Positions 41,099-50,216 are shown, counted from the stretch's first letter. The stretch is DNA of 64,000 bases from Paracoccaceae bacterium (GCA_020637675.1 JACKKD010000003.1:620001-684000), one strand, 5' to 3'. The notes: a model not told the origin generated them from the letters alone. Numbers and translations are program-made.

Positions 41099-41809
41099 AT
41101 GGACTACACGTTCGTCGACCCACCGAAGCCCAGCCTCGCGCGCTGGTGGCATATCACCGGCTCGTTCCGGGGGGTGTCCGTGCTTCGCATGCTCGAATAC
41201 GAGCATCTTTCCACGCTGCCCGTCTCGGGGCGCGTGCTCGACATGGGCGGCGGGAAGAAGGCACGCTACCTCAGGCTTCTTCCCACCGATCTGATGGTGG
41301 AGTCGGTCAACATCGACCCGGGGATCGAGCCGACGCATCTCATCCGCCCGGGCGAACCACTGCCGCTTCCGGACGACAGCTTTGACGCGGTCATCTGCTT
41401 CAATACGCTCGAGCATATCTACGATGCCGTTCCCGTGCTCGAAGAACTCTACCGCGTCGTCAAGCCCGGCGGTGCCGTGCATGTCATCGTGCCATTCATG
41501 TTCCGCATCCACGGCCATCCGGACGACTACTTCCGCGCGACGCCGAGCTGGTGGCGGGAGACCTTCGCCCGCACGGGCTTCGCGAGTCTCGATCTGATGC
41601 CACTGGTCTGGGGACGCGGGGCGACGCGGGCTGTGGTGCCGGGCCTGCACGGAGCCTTCCCTCGGGCACGGATGCATCTGGCGATGCTCTACGACGTTCT
41701 ATTCGCGGCGCTGATGCTGAAGGGTGATCGCATCTCCGGGCGGCGCGGCGCCAGCATCTGCGGCACCGCCCCAGGCTGGTTCATGACGGGATGGAAGGGC
41801 GCGGCATGA
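41099..41809 (+). CDS. Class I SAM-dependent methyltransferase
   Basis: A 236-residue methyltransferase (Methyltransf_11 type). VLDMGGGKKARYLRLLP is the SAM-binding motif I, FDAVICFNTLEHI motif II and VVKPGGAVHVIVPFMFRIHG the later strand. It overlaps the FkbM-type gene by ATGA and precedes two glycosyltransferases, so it likely acts in glycan modification or assembly. The acceptor is unknown. Confidence 0.85.
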   Translation: MDYTFVDPPKPSLARWWHITGSFRGVSVLRMLEYEHLSTLPVSGRVLDMGGGKKARYLRLLPTDLMVESVNIDPGIEPTHLIRPGEPLPLPDDSFDAVICFNTLEHIYDAVPVLEELYRVVKPGGAVHVIVPFMFRIHGHPDDYFRATPSWWRETFARTGFASLDLMPLVWGRGATRAVVPGLHGAFPRARMHLAMLYDVLFAALMLKGDRISGRRGASICGTAPGWFMTGWKGAA

Positions 41810-42522
41810 CCGAGACGCAGAAGTCGCCGTTTCGTGGCCTGCGGCTGGTACTGTTCCGGCTCCTGCGTCGCAAGACCGTCACGCTGGACGGGCTGACGGT
41901 CAGTTGCGATCCCTCCCTGGTGCCCCGCTCGGTGGCCACCGCGCTGATCAAGGGAAGCTACGAAGCGCCCGAACGCCAACTGGTCGCCGCTGCCGTCCGC
42001 CCCGGTGACAGGGTGATCGAGATTGGAACCGGCGTCGGTCTGGTCAGCCTGTTGTGCAACCGGTTTGCCGGGCCCGGGAACGTCCTGTCCTTCGAGGCGA
42101 ATGCAGCCCTGGAACCGGTGATCCGTGCGAATTTCGCGCTGAACGGGATGACGCCACGGCTCCGGCTCAAGGCCGTAACGGCGGACGGCGCGCCGATCAC
42201 CTTCTTTCGTAATGAGAACATCGTCTCCTCCTCGGTTTTCGACCGCGGGCTCGCGGCAGAACGCGTCACCGTTGAAAGCGATCCCATCGACGGCGTGCTG
42301 GAGGAGGAGGGCGCGACAGTCCTGGTGATTGACGTCGAGGGCGCCGAGGTCGGTCTTCTTGCCGCGCCCGGCATTGACCGGCTGCGCGAAATCATCGTCG
42401 AGACCCATCCCCATATCGTCGGCGAGGCCGAGACCGAGGCGATGATCGCTGCATTGGAGGCGCGCGGTTTTGGCGTGACGGGGCGTATCCACAAGAACGT
42501 CCGGCTCACGCGCAAAGTCTGA
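41806..42522 (+). CDS. FkbM-family methyltransferase
   Basis: A 238-residue SAM methyltransferase with VIEIGTGVGLVSLLC as motif I and VIDVEGAEVGLL, the FkbM signature. FkbM homologues O-methylate sugars or polyketides. The ATG at 41806 overlaps the previous stop (ATGA). It is the second of four genes in a probable glycan cluster behind pnp. Confidence 0.87.
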   Translation: MTETQKSPFRGLRLVLFRLLRRKTVTLDGLTVSCDPSLVPRSVATALIKGSYEAPERQLVAAAVRPGDRVIEIGTGVGLVSLLCNRFAGPGNVLSFEANAALEPVIRANFALNGMTPRLRLKAVTADGAPITFFRNENIVSSSVFDRGLAAERVTVESDPIDGVLEEEGATVLVIDVEGAEVGLLAAPGIDRLREIIVETHPHIVGEAETEAMIAALEARGFGVTGRIHKNVRLTRKV

Positions 42523-42601
42523 TGCGGTGCAAAGTGTCCAACGCGCTGCGGCGCCATCGACCCCGGAAGGCGCTGCCGCCGCCCGGTCGGGAGGCGAGCG
42601 C

Positions 42602-43639
42602 GTGACCGATCCAGCACTCCGTGTGATCCACTTCCACTTCGGCAAGGAGGGTGGAGCCGAGCGGTTCTTCGTCAAGCTGGCACAGGCGCTTGACCGGCGC
42701 GGAGTGGAGCAGCGTTTCATCATCCGCCCGAACCGCAGCTGGGACGCCGGGATCGCGCCGCTGGGCCGGGTGATCCGCAACAACTTCCGCGTCACGTCGC
42801 TTCTGACGCCGGTGTTGCACTGGCAGGCGGACCGCTGGGTGAAGGAGTGGAAGCCCCATGCCGTCATGTCCTGGATGCCGCGGGCGGCGCGGCTCGTGCA
42901 CAAGTGGCCGGGGGTGGTCAAGCTGAACCGGATGGGGGACTTTCCCCAGAATCTCAAACACTTCGAGAATTGCGACCTCTTGGTCGGCAATGTGCCCGGC
43001 ATTGCCCAGACGTGCCGCAAGCTCGGCTGGACGAAGCCCGCGATCACGATTTCCAACTTCACGCCGATCGTGACTCCGGTTCCGGTTCCCCGCGCCGCCC
43101 ATGCCACGCCCGAGGACGCCTTCCTTGTCGCGGCCGGCGGCCGTTTCCAGCCGAGGAAGGCGCTCGACACGGCGATCCGCGCCATCGCGCGCATCTCCGG
43201 CGCCTGGCTTTGGCTCATCGGTGATGGCCGACTGCGACCCGAACTGGAAAAGCTCGCGGCCGAGTTGGGTGTCACGGACCGCATCCGCTTCGTCGGCTGG
43301 GTGGAAAATCCCGTCCATCACATCGCCTCGGCCGATGCCTTCCTGCTGCCCTCGCGCCACGAGCCCCTGGGCAACATCCTCCTGGAAGCCTGGGCGGCCA
43401 ACGTTCCATCGGTGTCCACGCGCAGCGACGGTCCATCCTGGTTCATGCGCGATGGGATCGACGGCCTGATGGCCGACATCGACAATGTCGATCAGATCGC
43501 CGCCGCGCTGACGACGCTGCGCGACAATCCGGTGGCCGCGCGCGCGTTTGCCGCCAACGCGCGCGCGCGTCTCGACGAGTTCTTCTCGGAAGAGGCTATC
43601 TGCAACGACTACATGCGGGTTTTCCGCGGTGACTTCTGA
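42602..43639 (+). CDS. GT4-family glycosyltransferase
   Basis: A 345-residue GT-B glycosyltransferase. FHFGKEGGAERFFVKLAQAL is the N-terminal acceptor-side motif, AAGGRFQPRKALDTAI and FVGWVENP the donor-side strands, and SRHEPLGNILLEAWA the EX7E nucleotide-sugar motif. The GTG at 42602 follows CGGGAGGCGAG and is better than an upstream in-frame start. It probably adds a sugar to lipopolysaccharide core or a related glycan together with the next gene. Confidence 0.88.
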   Translation: MTDPALRVIHFHFGKEGGAERFFVKLAQALDRRGVEQRFIIRPNRSWDAGIAPLGRVIRNNFRVTSLLTPVLHWQADRWVKEWKPHAVMSWMPRAARLVHKWPGVVKLNRMGDFPQNLKHFENCDLLVGNVPGIAQTCRKLGWTKPAITISNFTPIVTPVPVPRAAHATPEDAFLVAAGGRFQPRKALDTAIRAIARISGAWLWLIGDGRLRPELEKLAAELGVTDRIRFVGWVENPVHHIASADAFLLPSRHEPLGNILLEAWAANVPSVSTRSDGPSWFMRDGIDGLMADIDNVDQIAAALTTLRDNPVAARAFAANARARLDEFFSEEAICNDYMRVFRGDF

Positions 43640-43651
43640 GGGGAGCCCGAT

Positions 43652-44461
43652 ATGAAACTGCCCCTGTCCGCGTTCATCATCTGCCAGGATGAAGAGCGCT
43701 TCATAGAGCCCTGCATCCGCAGCCTCGACATGTGCTCCGAGATCGTGGTGGTGGACAGCGGGTCGCAGGACGGCACGCTCGAAGTGCTCCAGACGCTCAA
43801 GGCCGAGGGGTTTCCGCTTGTGATCCTGAAGGAGAAGTGGCGGGGGTATGGTGGCCAGAAACAGTTCGCGATGGAACAGTGCACGCAACCCTGGTGTCTG
43901 TCGATCGACAGTGACGAACGGGTGAGCCCGCTTCTCGCCGCCGAATTGCCGAGCCTTCTGGCCGCGTCGGACGTGGCCGGCTGGCGTGTCACGCGATACC
44001 CGTATCTCGACGGTTTCGGCTATGCCCCGCCACAGGCGAAGGAGCGATACAACCTGCGCATCCTGCGCAATGGCGCGGGTGCATTTGATCCCGCCGACAA
44101 GGTGCACGAGGGCCTCAGGCTGACCGGCGCGGTCCGGAACTCGCCGCGCGGCGGTCTGCTGCATTTTCGGCCGATCGCGCTCCACGAGCAACTTCTCAAG
44201 GAGAACAAGTACTCCACCCTGAAGGCCGAGATGCGGGCCGAGCAGGGGCGCCCCGCGCAGCCCTGGAAGATGGCCGTCAATCCTTGGCTGTACTTCCTGC
44301 GGCTCTATTTCCACAACGGCCTTTGGCGCTGTGGCTGGGCAGGCTTCATCCGGGCCGCGACGGGCGGCGTCTATGCCTTCCTGACGGAAGCAAAGCGATG
44401 GGAACGCGAGGCGCTTGAACGCGTGCCGCCGGTGGAGCCGAAAGATCCAAAAGGCTACTGA
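43652..44461 (+). CDS. GT2-family glycosyltransferase (WaaE/KdtX-like)
   Basis: A 269-residue GT-A transferase. LSAFIICQDEERFIEPCIRS, VVVDSGSQDGT and SIDSDERVS (DxD-like) match the WaaE/KdtX subgroup of lipopolysaccharide core glycosyltransferases, as does the C-terminal helical part (FHNGLWRCGWAGFIRA). The ATG follows GAGGGGAGCCCGAT. It is the last gene of the four-gene cluster. Confidence 0.87.
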   Translation: MKLPLSAFIICQDEERFIEPCIRSLDMCSEIVVVDSGSQDGTLEVLQTLKAEGFPLVILKEKWRGYGGQKQFAMEQCTQPWCLSIDSDERVSPLLAAELPSLLAASDVAGWRVTRYPYLDGFGYAPPQAKERYNLRILRNGAGAFDPADKVHEGLRLTGAVRNSPRGGLLHFRPIALHEQLLKENKYSTLKAEMRAEQGRPAQPWKMAVNPWLYFLRLYFHNGLWRCGWAGFIRAATGGVYAFLTEAKRWEREALERVPPVEPKDPKGY

Positions 44462-44490
44462 CGCCTCGGGCGACGCCGGCTCGCGGATGA

Positions 44491-44514
44491 CATCCCCGCC
44501 GATGCGAGGGGATG
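44491..44514. terminator. Hairpin between convergent genes
   Basis: CATCCCC and GGGGATG form a perfect 7-bp stem around a 10-base loop in the 117-bp gap between the GT2 gene and the peroxiredoxin gene, so it may serve both strands. No T tract. Confidence 0.45.
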
Positions 44515-44578
44515 CCGCCCCGGACACAGCCGGACCGCGCCGATTCCGTCCCGGTCTCCCTGGCCGGTCCCGTCGGGA

Positions 44579-45232
44579 TCACCCTTTCAGCTTGGCGTAC
44601 CGCAGGTAGGGCAGGACCTTGTCGATCTTGCCAAACTTTGCCTCGGCCGCGGCATCGTCGAGCGCGAGGGGCACGATCACGTCCTGTCCCTCGGTCCAGT
44701 TCGCGGGCATCGCGACGCCCCGCGCCGCGGCCGTCTGCAGCGCGTCGAGCGCGCGCAGCACCTCGGCGAAGTTGCGCCCGACATTCATCGGGTAGGTCAT
44801 GGAAAGCTTCAGCTTCCTGTCGGGCCCGATGATGAAGACCGAGCGCACCGTCTGGCTGTCGTTCGGGGTGGGATTGTCGGGCAGGTAGGCCTCGGCCGGC
44901 AGCATGTCGAAGGCCTTCGACACTTCAAGACCGATGTCGGCGATGATCGGGAAGGCGGCGACGGCATTCGCCGTCTTCTCGATGTCGCGTTTCCAGCGCT
45001 TGTGCTCCTCGACGCCATCGACAGAGATCCCGATGACCTTCGTGTTGCGCTTCGCCCATTCCTCGGCAAGCTGCGCGACCGCGCCGAACTCCGTCGTGCA
45101 GACCGGCGTGAAGTCCTTCGGATGCGAGAAGAGAATTGCCCACGTGTCGCCGATCCAGTCATGGAAGCGGATCAGGCCCTGGTCGGTCTGGGCGGTGAAA
45201 TCGGGAACCGTGTCGTTGATGCGCAGGCCCAT
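44579..45232 (-). CDS. Peroxiredoxin, Prx6 (1-Cys) type
   Basis: A 217-residue peroxidase with the peroxidatic Cys45 in HPKDFTPVCTTEFGA and the long C-terminal domain of the Prx6 subfamily (YPMNVGRNFAEVLRALDALQ). It reduces hydrogen peroxide and organic peroxides in the cytosol. The ATG at 45232 follows GAGAAGGAGACTGCC. It is divergent from an aldehyde dehydrogenase across a region with an AT-rich palindrome, suggesting shared control. Confidence 0.93.
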   Translation of the reverse strand: MGLRINDTVPDFTAQTDQGLIRFHDWIGDTWAILFSHPKDFTPVCTTEFGAVAQLAEEWAKRNTKVIGISVDGVEEHKRWKRDIEKTANAVAAFPIIADIGLEVSKAFDMLPAEAYLPDNPTPNDSQTVRSVFIIGPDRKLKLSMTYPMNVGRNFAEVLRALDALQTAAARGVAMPANWTEGQDVIVPLALDDAAAEAKFGKIDKVLPYLRYAKLKG

Positions 45233-45350
45233 GGCAGTCTCCTTCTCGATCTCTGGCAATCCGGGTATCGCAGAGGAACATAATGCGTCGCGCAGAGGAT
45301 TGCATCCGCCATCCTCGACGCGCGACAGATCGCCGGACAAGCGGCCCTAG

Positions 45351-45364
45351 AATTTGATCAAATT
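45351..45364. promoter_or_regulatory. AT-rich 14-bp palindrome, operator candidate
   Basis: AATTTGATCAAATT is a perfect palindrome without a spacer in otherwise GC-rich DNA. It lies 119 bases upstream of the peroxiredoxin start and 79 upstream of the aldehyde dehydrogenase start, as expected for a dimeric regulator of a divergent pair. Confidence 0.5.
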
Positions 45365-45442
45365 TCTTTGCCGACCTTGCGGGCCCCCGGATCGCCTGTC
45401 ACAGTCCGGCGCGACACGCTCCGACGCATCACGAGGTGAGCC

Positions 45443-46894
45443 ATGATCCAACGACGCGACTTCTACATAAACGGGGCCTGGGTCCCGCCGGCAGCCCCGC
45501 GCGACTGTGCCGTCATCGACCCCTCGACCGAAGAGCCCTGCGCGGTCATCTCGCTGGGGGCGGAAGCCGATACCAACGCCGCCGTTGCCGCCGCGAAGGC
45601 CGCCTTTCCGGGCTGGGCGTCGACGGCGCCGGCCGAAAGGCGCGCCGTCGTGGCGCGGATCCTCGACGAGTATGAACGGCGGAAGGAGGACCTCGCGCAG
45701 GCGATCTCGCTGGAGATGGGCGCACCGATCGACATGGCGCGGGACAGTCAGGCACCCTGCCTGCCGTGGCATCTGAAGAATTTCCTGACCGCCTTCGATG
45801 CGATCGAGTGGGTCCGTCCGCTCGGCCCGCACGCGCCCGATGACCGTATCGTGCTTGAGCCGATCGGGGTCGTGGGGCTCATCACGCCCTGGAACTGGCC
45901 GATGAACCAGATCGCGCTGAAGGTGATCCCGGCGCTGCTTGCGGGCTGTACTTGCGTGCTGAAACCGTCCGAGGAAAGCCCGCTCGACGCGATGATCTTC
46001 GCCGAGATGTGCCATGACGCCGGCGTTCCCCCTGGGGTCTTCAACCTCGTCAACGGCGACGGAGCTGGCGTGGGCGCCCATCTGTCGAGCCACCCGGACG
46101 TTGAGATGATTTCCTTCACCGGTTCGACACGGGCCGGCCGTGCGATCTCCAAGGCCGCGGCCGAGACTCTGAAGCGGGTGACGCTGGAACTGGGCGGCAA
46201 GGGCGCGAACATCGTCTTTGCCGATGCCGACGAGAAGGCGGTGAAGCGCGGCGTCCTTCACATGATGAACAACTCCGGGCAGAGCTGCAACGCACCCAGC
46301 CGGATGCTGGTGGAGCGGTCGATCTACGACCGCGTTGTGGACGAAGCGGCCGAGGTGGCGAAGTCGATCCGGGTCGGCCCTGCGTCGGAGCCCGGCCGCC
46401 ACATCGGCCCGGTGGTGAACCGCCGCCAGTGGGAACAGATCCAGGGCTTCATCCAGAAGGGCATCGACGAGGGCGCGCGGCTCGTGGCCGGCGGCCTCGG
46501 CCTGCCCGAAGGCATGAACAAGGGCTATTTCGTCCGTCCGACGGTCTTCGCCGACGTCACGCCCGGCATGACCATCGAACGGGAGGAGATATTCGGGCCG
46601 GTGCTCTCCATCATCCCCTTCCGGGACGAGGAGGAGGCGGTCAGGATCGCAAACGACACGCCCTACGGGTTGACGAACTATGTCCAGAGCCAGGACGGTG
46701 CCAGGCGCAACCGCATGGCGCTCAGGCTCAAGTCCGGCATGGTCGAGATGAACGGCAAGTCGCGTGGCGCGGGCGCCCCCTTCGGCGGCGTCAAGGCGAG
46801 CGGGCGCGCGCGCGAGGGCGGGCACTGGGGAATCGAGGAGTTCCTCGAGGTCAAGGCCGTCTCGGGCTGGGCTTCCGACCTCGCCGCCGAATAG
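45443..46894 (+). CDS. NAD(P)-dependent aldehyde dehydrogenase
   Basis: A 483-residue ALDH-superfamily enzyme. The catalytic cysteine Cys282 is in NSGQSCNAPSR and the general base Glu249 in TLELGGKGANIV; FTGSTRAGRAI binds the cofactor. It oxidises an aldehyde to an acid. The ATG follows ACGAGGTGAGCC. The adjacency to a peroxiredoxin and the shared divergent region suggest removal of reactive aldehydes, but the substrate is not shown. Confidence 0.9.
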   Translation: MIQRRDFYINGAWVPPAAPRDCAVIDPSTEEPCAVISLGAEADTNAAVAAAKAAFPGWASTAPAERRAVVARILDEYERRKEDLAQAISLEMGAPIDMARDSQAPCLPWHLKNFLTAFDAIEWVRPLGPHAPDDRIVLEPIGVVGLITPWNWPMNQIALKVIPALLAGCTCVLKPSEESPLDAMIFAEMCHDAGVPPGVFNLVNGDGAGVGAHLSSHPDVEMISFTGSTRAGRAISKAAAETLKRVTLELGGKGANIVFADADEKAVKRGVLHMMNNSGQSCNAPSRMLVERSIYDRVVDEAAEVAKSIRVGPASEPGRHIGPVVNRRQWEQIQGFIQKGIDEGARLVAGGLGLPEGMNKGYFVRPTVFADVTPGMTIEREEIFGPVLSIIPFRDEEEAVRIANDTPYGLTNYVQSQDGARRNRMALRLKSGMVEMNGKSRGAGAPFGGVKASGRAREGGHWGIEEFLEVKAVSGWASDLAAE

Positions 46895-46936
46895 GCTCGG
46901 GACCGCCCCGGCCCTTGGCACGGCGGCCGCAGGATA

Positions 46937-47839
46937 TCAGGCGTTGAACACCCGGCTCGGATGCAGTTCTCCCGACCTGTAGGTGCCGACGGCCACCGCG
47001 CGGCCCTGCCAGCTTGCCCAGGCCTCCTCGCCCCATGCGACGTCCGAGGCGAGAACCATGCCGGGATTGCCGTTCCTCAGTCGTGCCGCGCCCTCTGCCG
47101 TCGCCTTGAGTTCCGGCAGGTCGGCCAGCCCCACCTCCAGCGGCAGGAGGCGCGCGTCGAGCGCGGGCGTCCTGGCCTCTGCCTCGATCGTGTCGATGCC
47201 CACGCCCTCCGCGACATCGAAGGGCCCGGACCATTCGCGCCGGAGCCAGAGCACATGGCCGTGACAGCCGAGCGCCGAACCGAGGTCACGGGCAATCGCG
47301 CGGACGTAACCGCCCTTGCCGCACACCATTTCCAGTTCGACCGTATCGGCATCCGGCCGCCCGGTCATCTCGATGCTCTCGACCCAGAGCGGACGGGCGG
47401 CAAGCGCCATCTCCTCACCGGCCCGCGCAAGCGCATAGGCACGCTCACCGTCGACCTTCACCGCCGAGAACTGCGGCGGGATCTGCTGGATCTCGCCGCG
47501 GAAGGCGGAAAGCGCCGCGCGGATATCATCGTCGGACGGGCGCTTGGGCGACGTGGCGATCACCTCGCCCTCGGCGTCGTCGGTATTGGTCTGCGCCCCG
47601 AGCCGCACCGCGAAGCGGTAGCATTTCAGCGCGTCGGTGATGTAGGGCACCGTCTTCGTCGCCTCGCCGAGCGCCACCGCGAGGACTCCGGTCGCCGCCG
47701 GATCGAGCGTGCCCGCGTGCCCCGCCTTCTTCGCGCCGAGGGCCCAGCGGACCTTGTTCACCACGGCGGTCGAGGTCATGCCGGCGGGCTTGTCGACGAC
47801 GAGCCATCCGGAAATGTCGCGACCCTTCGTCCGTGCCAT
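46937..47839 (-). CDS. truB: tRNA pseudouridine(55) synthase
   Basis: A 300-residue TruB that makes pseudouridine 55 in tRNA. The catalytic Asp46 is in GHAGTLDPAATG and the start GWLVVDKPAGMTS is typical. The ATG at 47839 gives the normal N-terminus; the in-frame extension to 47896 would run into the upstream gene. rbfA, two genes upstream, is its usual neighbour, but another gene is inserted between them here. Confidence 0.95.
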   Translation of the reverse strand: MARTKGRDISGWLVVDKPAGMTSTAVVNKVRWALGAKKAGHAGTLDPAATGVLAVALGEATKTVPYITDALKCYRFAVRLGAQTNTDDAEGEVIATSPKRPSDDDIRAALSAFRGEIQQIPPQFSAVKVDGERAYALARAGEEMALAARPLWVESIEMTGRPDADTVELEMVCGKGGYVRAIARDLGSALGCHGHVLWLRREWSGPFDVAEGVGIDTIEAEARTPALDARLLPLEVGLADLPELKATAEGAARLRNGNPGMVLASDVAWGEEAWASWQGRAVAVGTYRSGELHPSRVFNA

Positions 47840-47892
47840 GTCTTGCCCCGTCAGCGGTAAAGGTCGCCTGCTAGCGAATAGGCTCCCGCGCG

Positions 47893-48630
47893 TCAATCCG
47901 CGGGTGCCGCGAGCGCCACGATCGGCCCCATCGGAAAGCCGAAATCGTCGCGCCCGAGCGCGGGGGCATTGAGCCGCGAGATGTTGCCGTCGAAATAGAG
48001 CGCATCGGGCAGGCCGAGCCCGTCGCGGAAGAAACGCGCGAAGGTATGGAAGTTCACCGGTCCGGCCGAGATGACGAAGGCGGCATGGCGCCCGTCGGCA
48101 GACACGCCCACCCCGTTGCGGATGTAGCGGCTGTCGGAATCGGCAAGGAACCGGGGATGCAGCGCGCCGCGGATCACCAGCAATGGCCCGGACTGGGTCG
48201 CGAACCGGCAGGCAGGTGGTTCCGCCGCGAAGCTCCGCGACTCGATGACGGCGAACCTTTCGTCCCGGATGCAGAAGACGCCGTTCGGCACCAGTCCGAA
48301 GTTGCCCGGCCCCGACGACGTCACGAGGCGCGAGACCTCGCGCCCCTCCTCGACGTATAGTCCCACGGGGCGGCGGTCGGGGTGATACATGCCGGCGTTC
48401 ATGGCGAAGACGACGGCGCGGCCATCCTCCGCCAGAAGCCGGCCGAGCCGCTCGAAGGTGCCGATGCGCGCGCCCGCGTTGTCGTCGAGATAGAGCCGAA
48501 GGTCCTCGCCGGCCGCGGCCTCGCAGACGGCATAGCTTTCCCCCTCGAAGACCACGTCCCGGCAGCCGCCGCCGAACGCCGCGCCCGCCGAGGCGAGAAG
48601 GATCAGCAAGCTATCCCTGATCACTTTCAT
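47893..48630 (-). CDS. Phosphodiester glycosidase (NAGPA) family protein
   Basis: A 245-residue protein with a signal peptide (MKVIRDSLLILLASAGAAFG). FAMNAGMYHPDRRPVGLYVE, NFGLVPNGVFCI and ALYFDGNISRLNAP match the NAGPA/phosphodiester glycosidase fold (DUF2233 included). Its start lies 20 bases inside the 3' end of rbfA, so it is translated in the rbfA-truB transcript. Probably periplasmic; the substrate is unknown. Confidence 0.82.
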   Translation of the reverse strand: MKVIRDSLLILLASAGAAFGGGCRDVVFEGESYAVCEAAAGEDLRLYLDDNAGARIGTFERLGRLLAEDGRAVVFAMNAGMYHPDRRPVGLYVEEGREVSRLVTSSGPGNFGLVPNGVFCIRDERFAVIESRSFAAEPPACRFATQSGPLLVIRGALHPRFLADSDSRYIRNGVGVSADGRHAAFVISAGPVNFHTFARFFRDGLGLPDALYFDGNISRLNAPALGRDDFGFPMGPIVALAAPAD

Positions 48631-49030
48631 CGTCGTGCCTGGCGATGTCGCGCTGCACCCTCTCGTCGGCCAGGAGTTCCCGCGTGCGGTCCATCCGGTC
48701 GTAGCTCTCGTCGATGAGGAACCTCAACTCGGGGGCGAAGCGGAGCTTCACCGCTTGCGCCACATGATGCCTGAGTTCCCCCTTTGACCGGTTCAGTGCG
48801 GCGAGCGCCTCCTCCTGACCCTTGCCGCCCAAGGGCAGCACATAGGCCGTGGCGATACGCAGGTCGGGCGATACCCTTACCTCGCCGACCGTGATCGACA
48901 TGCCCCTGAGCGCGTCGGAATGGACCTCGCCGCGGTGAAGGACCTCGCTCAGGGTCCGCCGGATCAACTCGCCCACGCGAAGCTGGCGCTGGGAGGGGCC
49001 CGCGCCCCCCGGATGTCGGTTCTGTGCCAT
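48611..49030 (-). CDS. rbfA: Ribosome-binding factor A
   Basis: A 139-residue KH-fold assembly factor needed for late 16S rRNA maturation. RQLRVGELIRRTLSEVLHRG, RVSPDLRIATAYVLPLGG and LRFLIDESYDRMDR are family motifs. The start ATG at 49030 gives the usual N-terminus. It is divergent from dapB and overlaps the next gene by 20 bases. Confidence 0.94.
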   Translation of the reverse strand: MAQNRHPGGAGPSQRQLRVGELIRRTLSEVLHRGEVHSDALRGMSITVGEVRVSPDLRIATAYVLPLGGKGQEEALAALNRSKGELRHHVAQAVKLRFAPELRFLIDESYDRMDRTRELLADERVQRDIARHDDESDQG

Positions 49031-49127
49031 GTCTTTCCTGTAAGCCAGCCGGACCAGCGCCGCAACGGGGGCTTTGCCGGGCCGCGCGCACCGGCTAAAG
49101 GAAGCCGACCGGTCCCAGGAGGCGCGC

Positions 49128-49946
49128 ATGACCCAACTCACCGACATTCCCGGCCTCGTCGTCACCGGCGTCTCGGGCCGGATGGGGCAGATGCTCGTCC
49201 GCACCATCGCCGCCTCCGGCCGCGCGCGGCTTACCGGCGCGGTGGAACGCTCGGGCCATCCCTGGATCGGTCGCGATCTCGGCGAGGCGATGGGCGGGAC
49301 AGCCACGGGCATCACCGTCACCGACGACCCGCTCGAGGCCTTCGCCAGCGCGCAGGGTGTCATCGACTTCACCGCGCCTGTGGCAACCGTCGAGTTTGCA
49401 GCGCTCGCGGCCCAGGCGCGTCTCGTCCATGTGATCGGGACCACGGGGCTCGAGGCCGACCACCTCGGCAAGATCCGCGCCGCCGCGCGTCACGCGGTCA
49501 TCGTCCGCGCCGGCAACATGAGCCTTGGGGTCAACCTGCTTGCCCGGTTGACGCAGAAGGTCGCGGCCGCGCTGGACGCCGACTGGGACATCGAGATCGT
49601 GGAGGCGCACCACCGGATGAAGGTCGACGCGCCCTCGGGCACGGCCCTCATGCTGGGCGAGGCTGCGGCGCAGGGCCGGGGGCTGAATCTCCCCGACATC
49701 CGCGACGCCGCGCGCGAGGGGATCACCGGGCGGCGCGAGCGCGGTCACATCGGCTTTTCGGCCATCCGTGGCGGCGACATCGTCGGCGAGCACGACGTCA
49801 TCTTCGCCGCCGACGGCGAACGGATCGTGCTCCGTCACATTGCCACCGACCGCGCGATCTTCGCCCGGGGCGCGCTCAGGGCCGCGCTCTGGGGCCAGGA
49901 CCGCAAGCCTGGCGAATACGACATGCTGGACGTTCTCGGACTCTGA
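49128..49946 (+). CDS. dapB: 4-hydroxy-tetrahydrodipicolinate reductase
   Basis: A 272-residue NAD(P)H-dependent enzyme of lysine and diaminopimelate synthesis. The cofactor motif GVSGRMG is at 14-20, and EAHHRMKVDAPSGTAL holds the catalytic histidines and lysine. The ATG at 49128 follows CAGGAGGCGCGC. dapB is divergent from rbfA, as in many related genomes. Confidence 0.96.
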   Translation: MTQLTDIPGLVVTGVSGRMGQMLVRTIAASGRARLTGAVERSGHPWIGRDLGEAMGGTATGITVTDDPLEAFASAQGVIDFTAPVATVEFAALAAQARLVHVIGTTGLEADHLGKIRAAARHAVIVRAGNMSLGVNLLARLTQKVAAALDADWDIEIVEAHHRMKVDAPSGTALMLGEAAAQGRGLNLPDIRDAAREGITGRRERGHIGFSAIRGGDIVGEHDVIFAADGERIVLRHIATDRAIFARGALRAALWGQDRKPGEYDMLDVLGL

Positions 49947-50024
49947 CGCACCGGACCGGCTTCGTCATTGCCGGAGTACCCCCGGGGGTCCGCGGGCAGC
50001 GGCCCGGCCAGCACCCCGACGGTC

Positions 50025-50216
50025 TCAGAAATCGACCGCGATGCCCTTCTTCTCCCAGTCGCCGAAGCGCACCGGCTCGGGGCCGTCGCGTCCGCCGAGT
50101 TCCGTCGGCAGGGCGGCCGGCTTCGTGGCGCGCCGCCGCGCCTCGGCCTCGGCCAGCGCACGTCTCGCGGCTTCGGGCAGGTCGGGGCGCAGGTCGGGGC
50201 GCGGCGTGTCGGCCAT
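50025..50216 (-). CDS. DUF1674 (SDHAF4-like) small protein
   Basis: A 63-residue protein ending in EPVRFGDWEKKGIAVDF, the DUF1674 signature shared with the eukaryotic succinate dehydrogenase assembly factor 4. LPEAARRALAEAEARRR precedes it. The ATG at 50216 has AAGGA upstream; ATG 50249 would add 11 residues. It is divergent from rsmB. A role in succinate dehydrogenase assembly is inferred from the family. Confidence 0.85.
   Translation of the reverse strand: MADTPRPDLRPDLPEAARRALAEAEARRRATKPAALPTELGGRDGPEPVRFGDWEKKGIAVDF

Noticed and set aside
38610..41123. An 837-codon minus-strand open frame opposite pnp
   Set aside because: pnp on the plus strand is unambiguous; the antisense frame shows no domain and no ribosome site.
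43536..43570. Alternating CG tracts (for example ACGCGCGCGCGCGT) considered as a Z-DNA or regulatory element
   Set aside because: They lie inside the GT4 gene and encode Ala-Arg runs normal for this codon usage.
49978..49989. ACCCCCGGGGGT palindrome between dapB and the DUF1674 gene considered as a terminator
   Set aside because: The palindrome has no loop and no T tract, so it cannot form a standard terminator hairpin.
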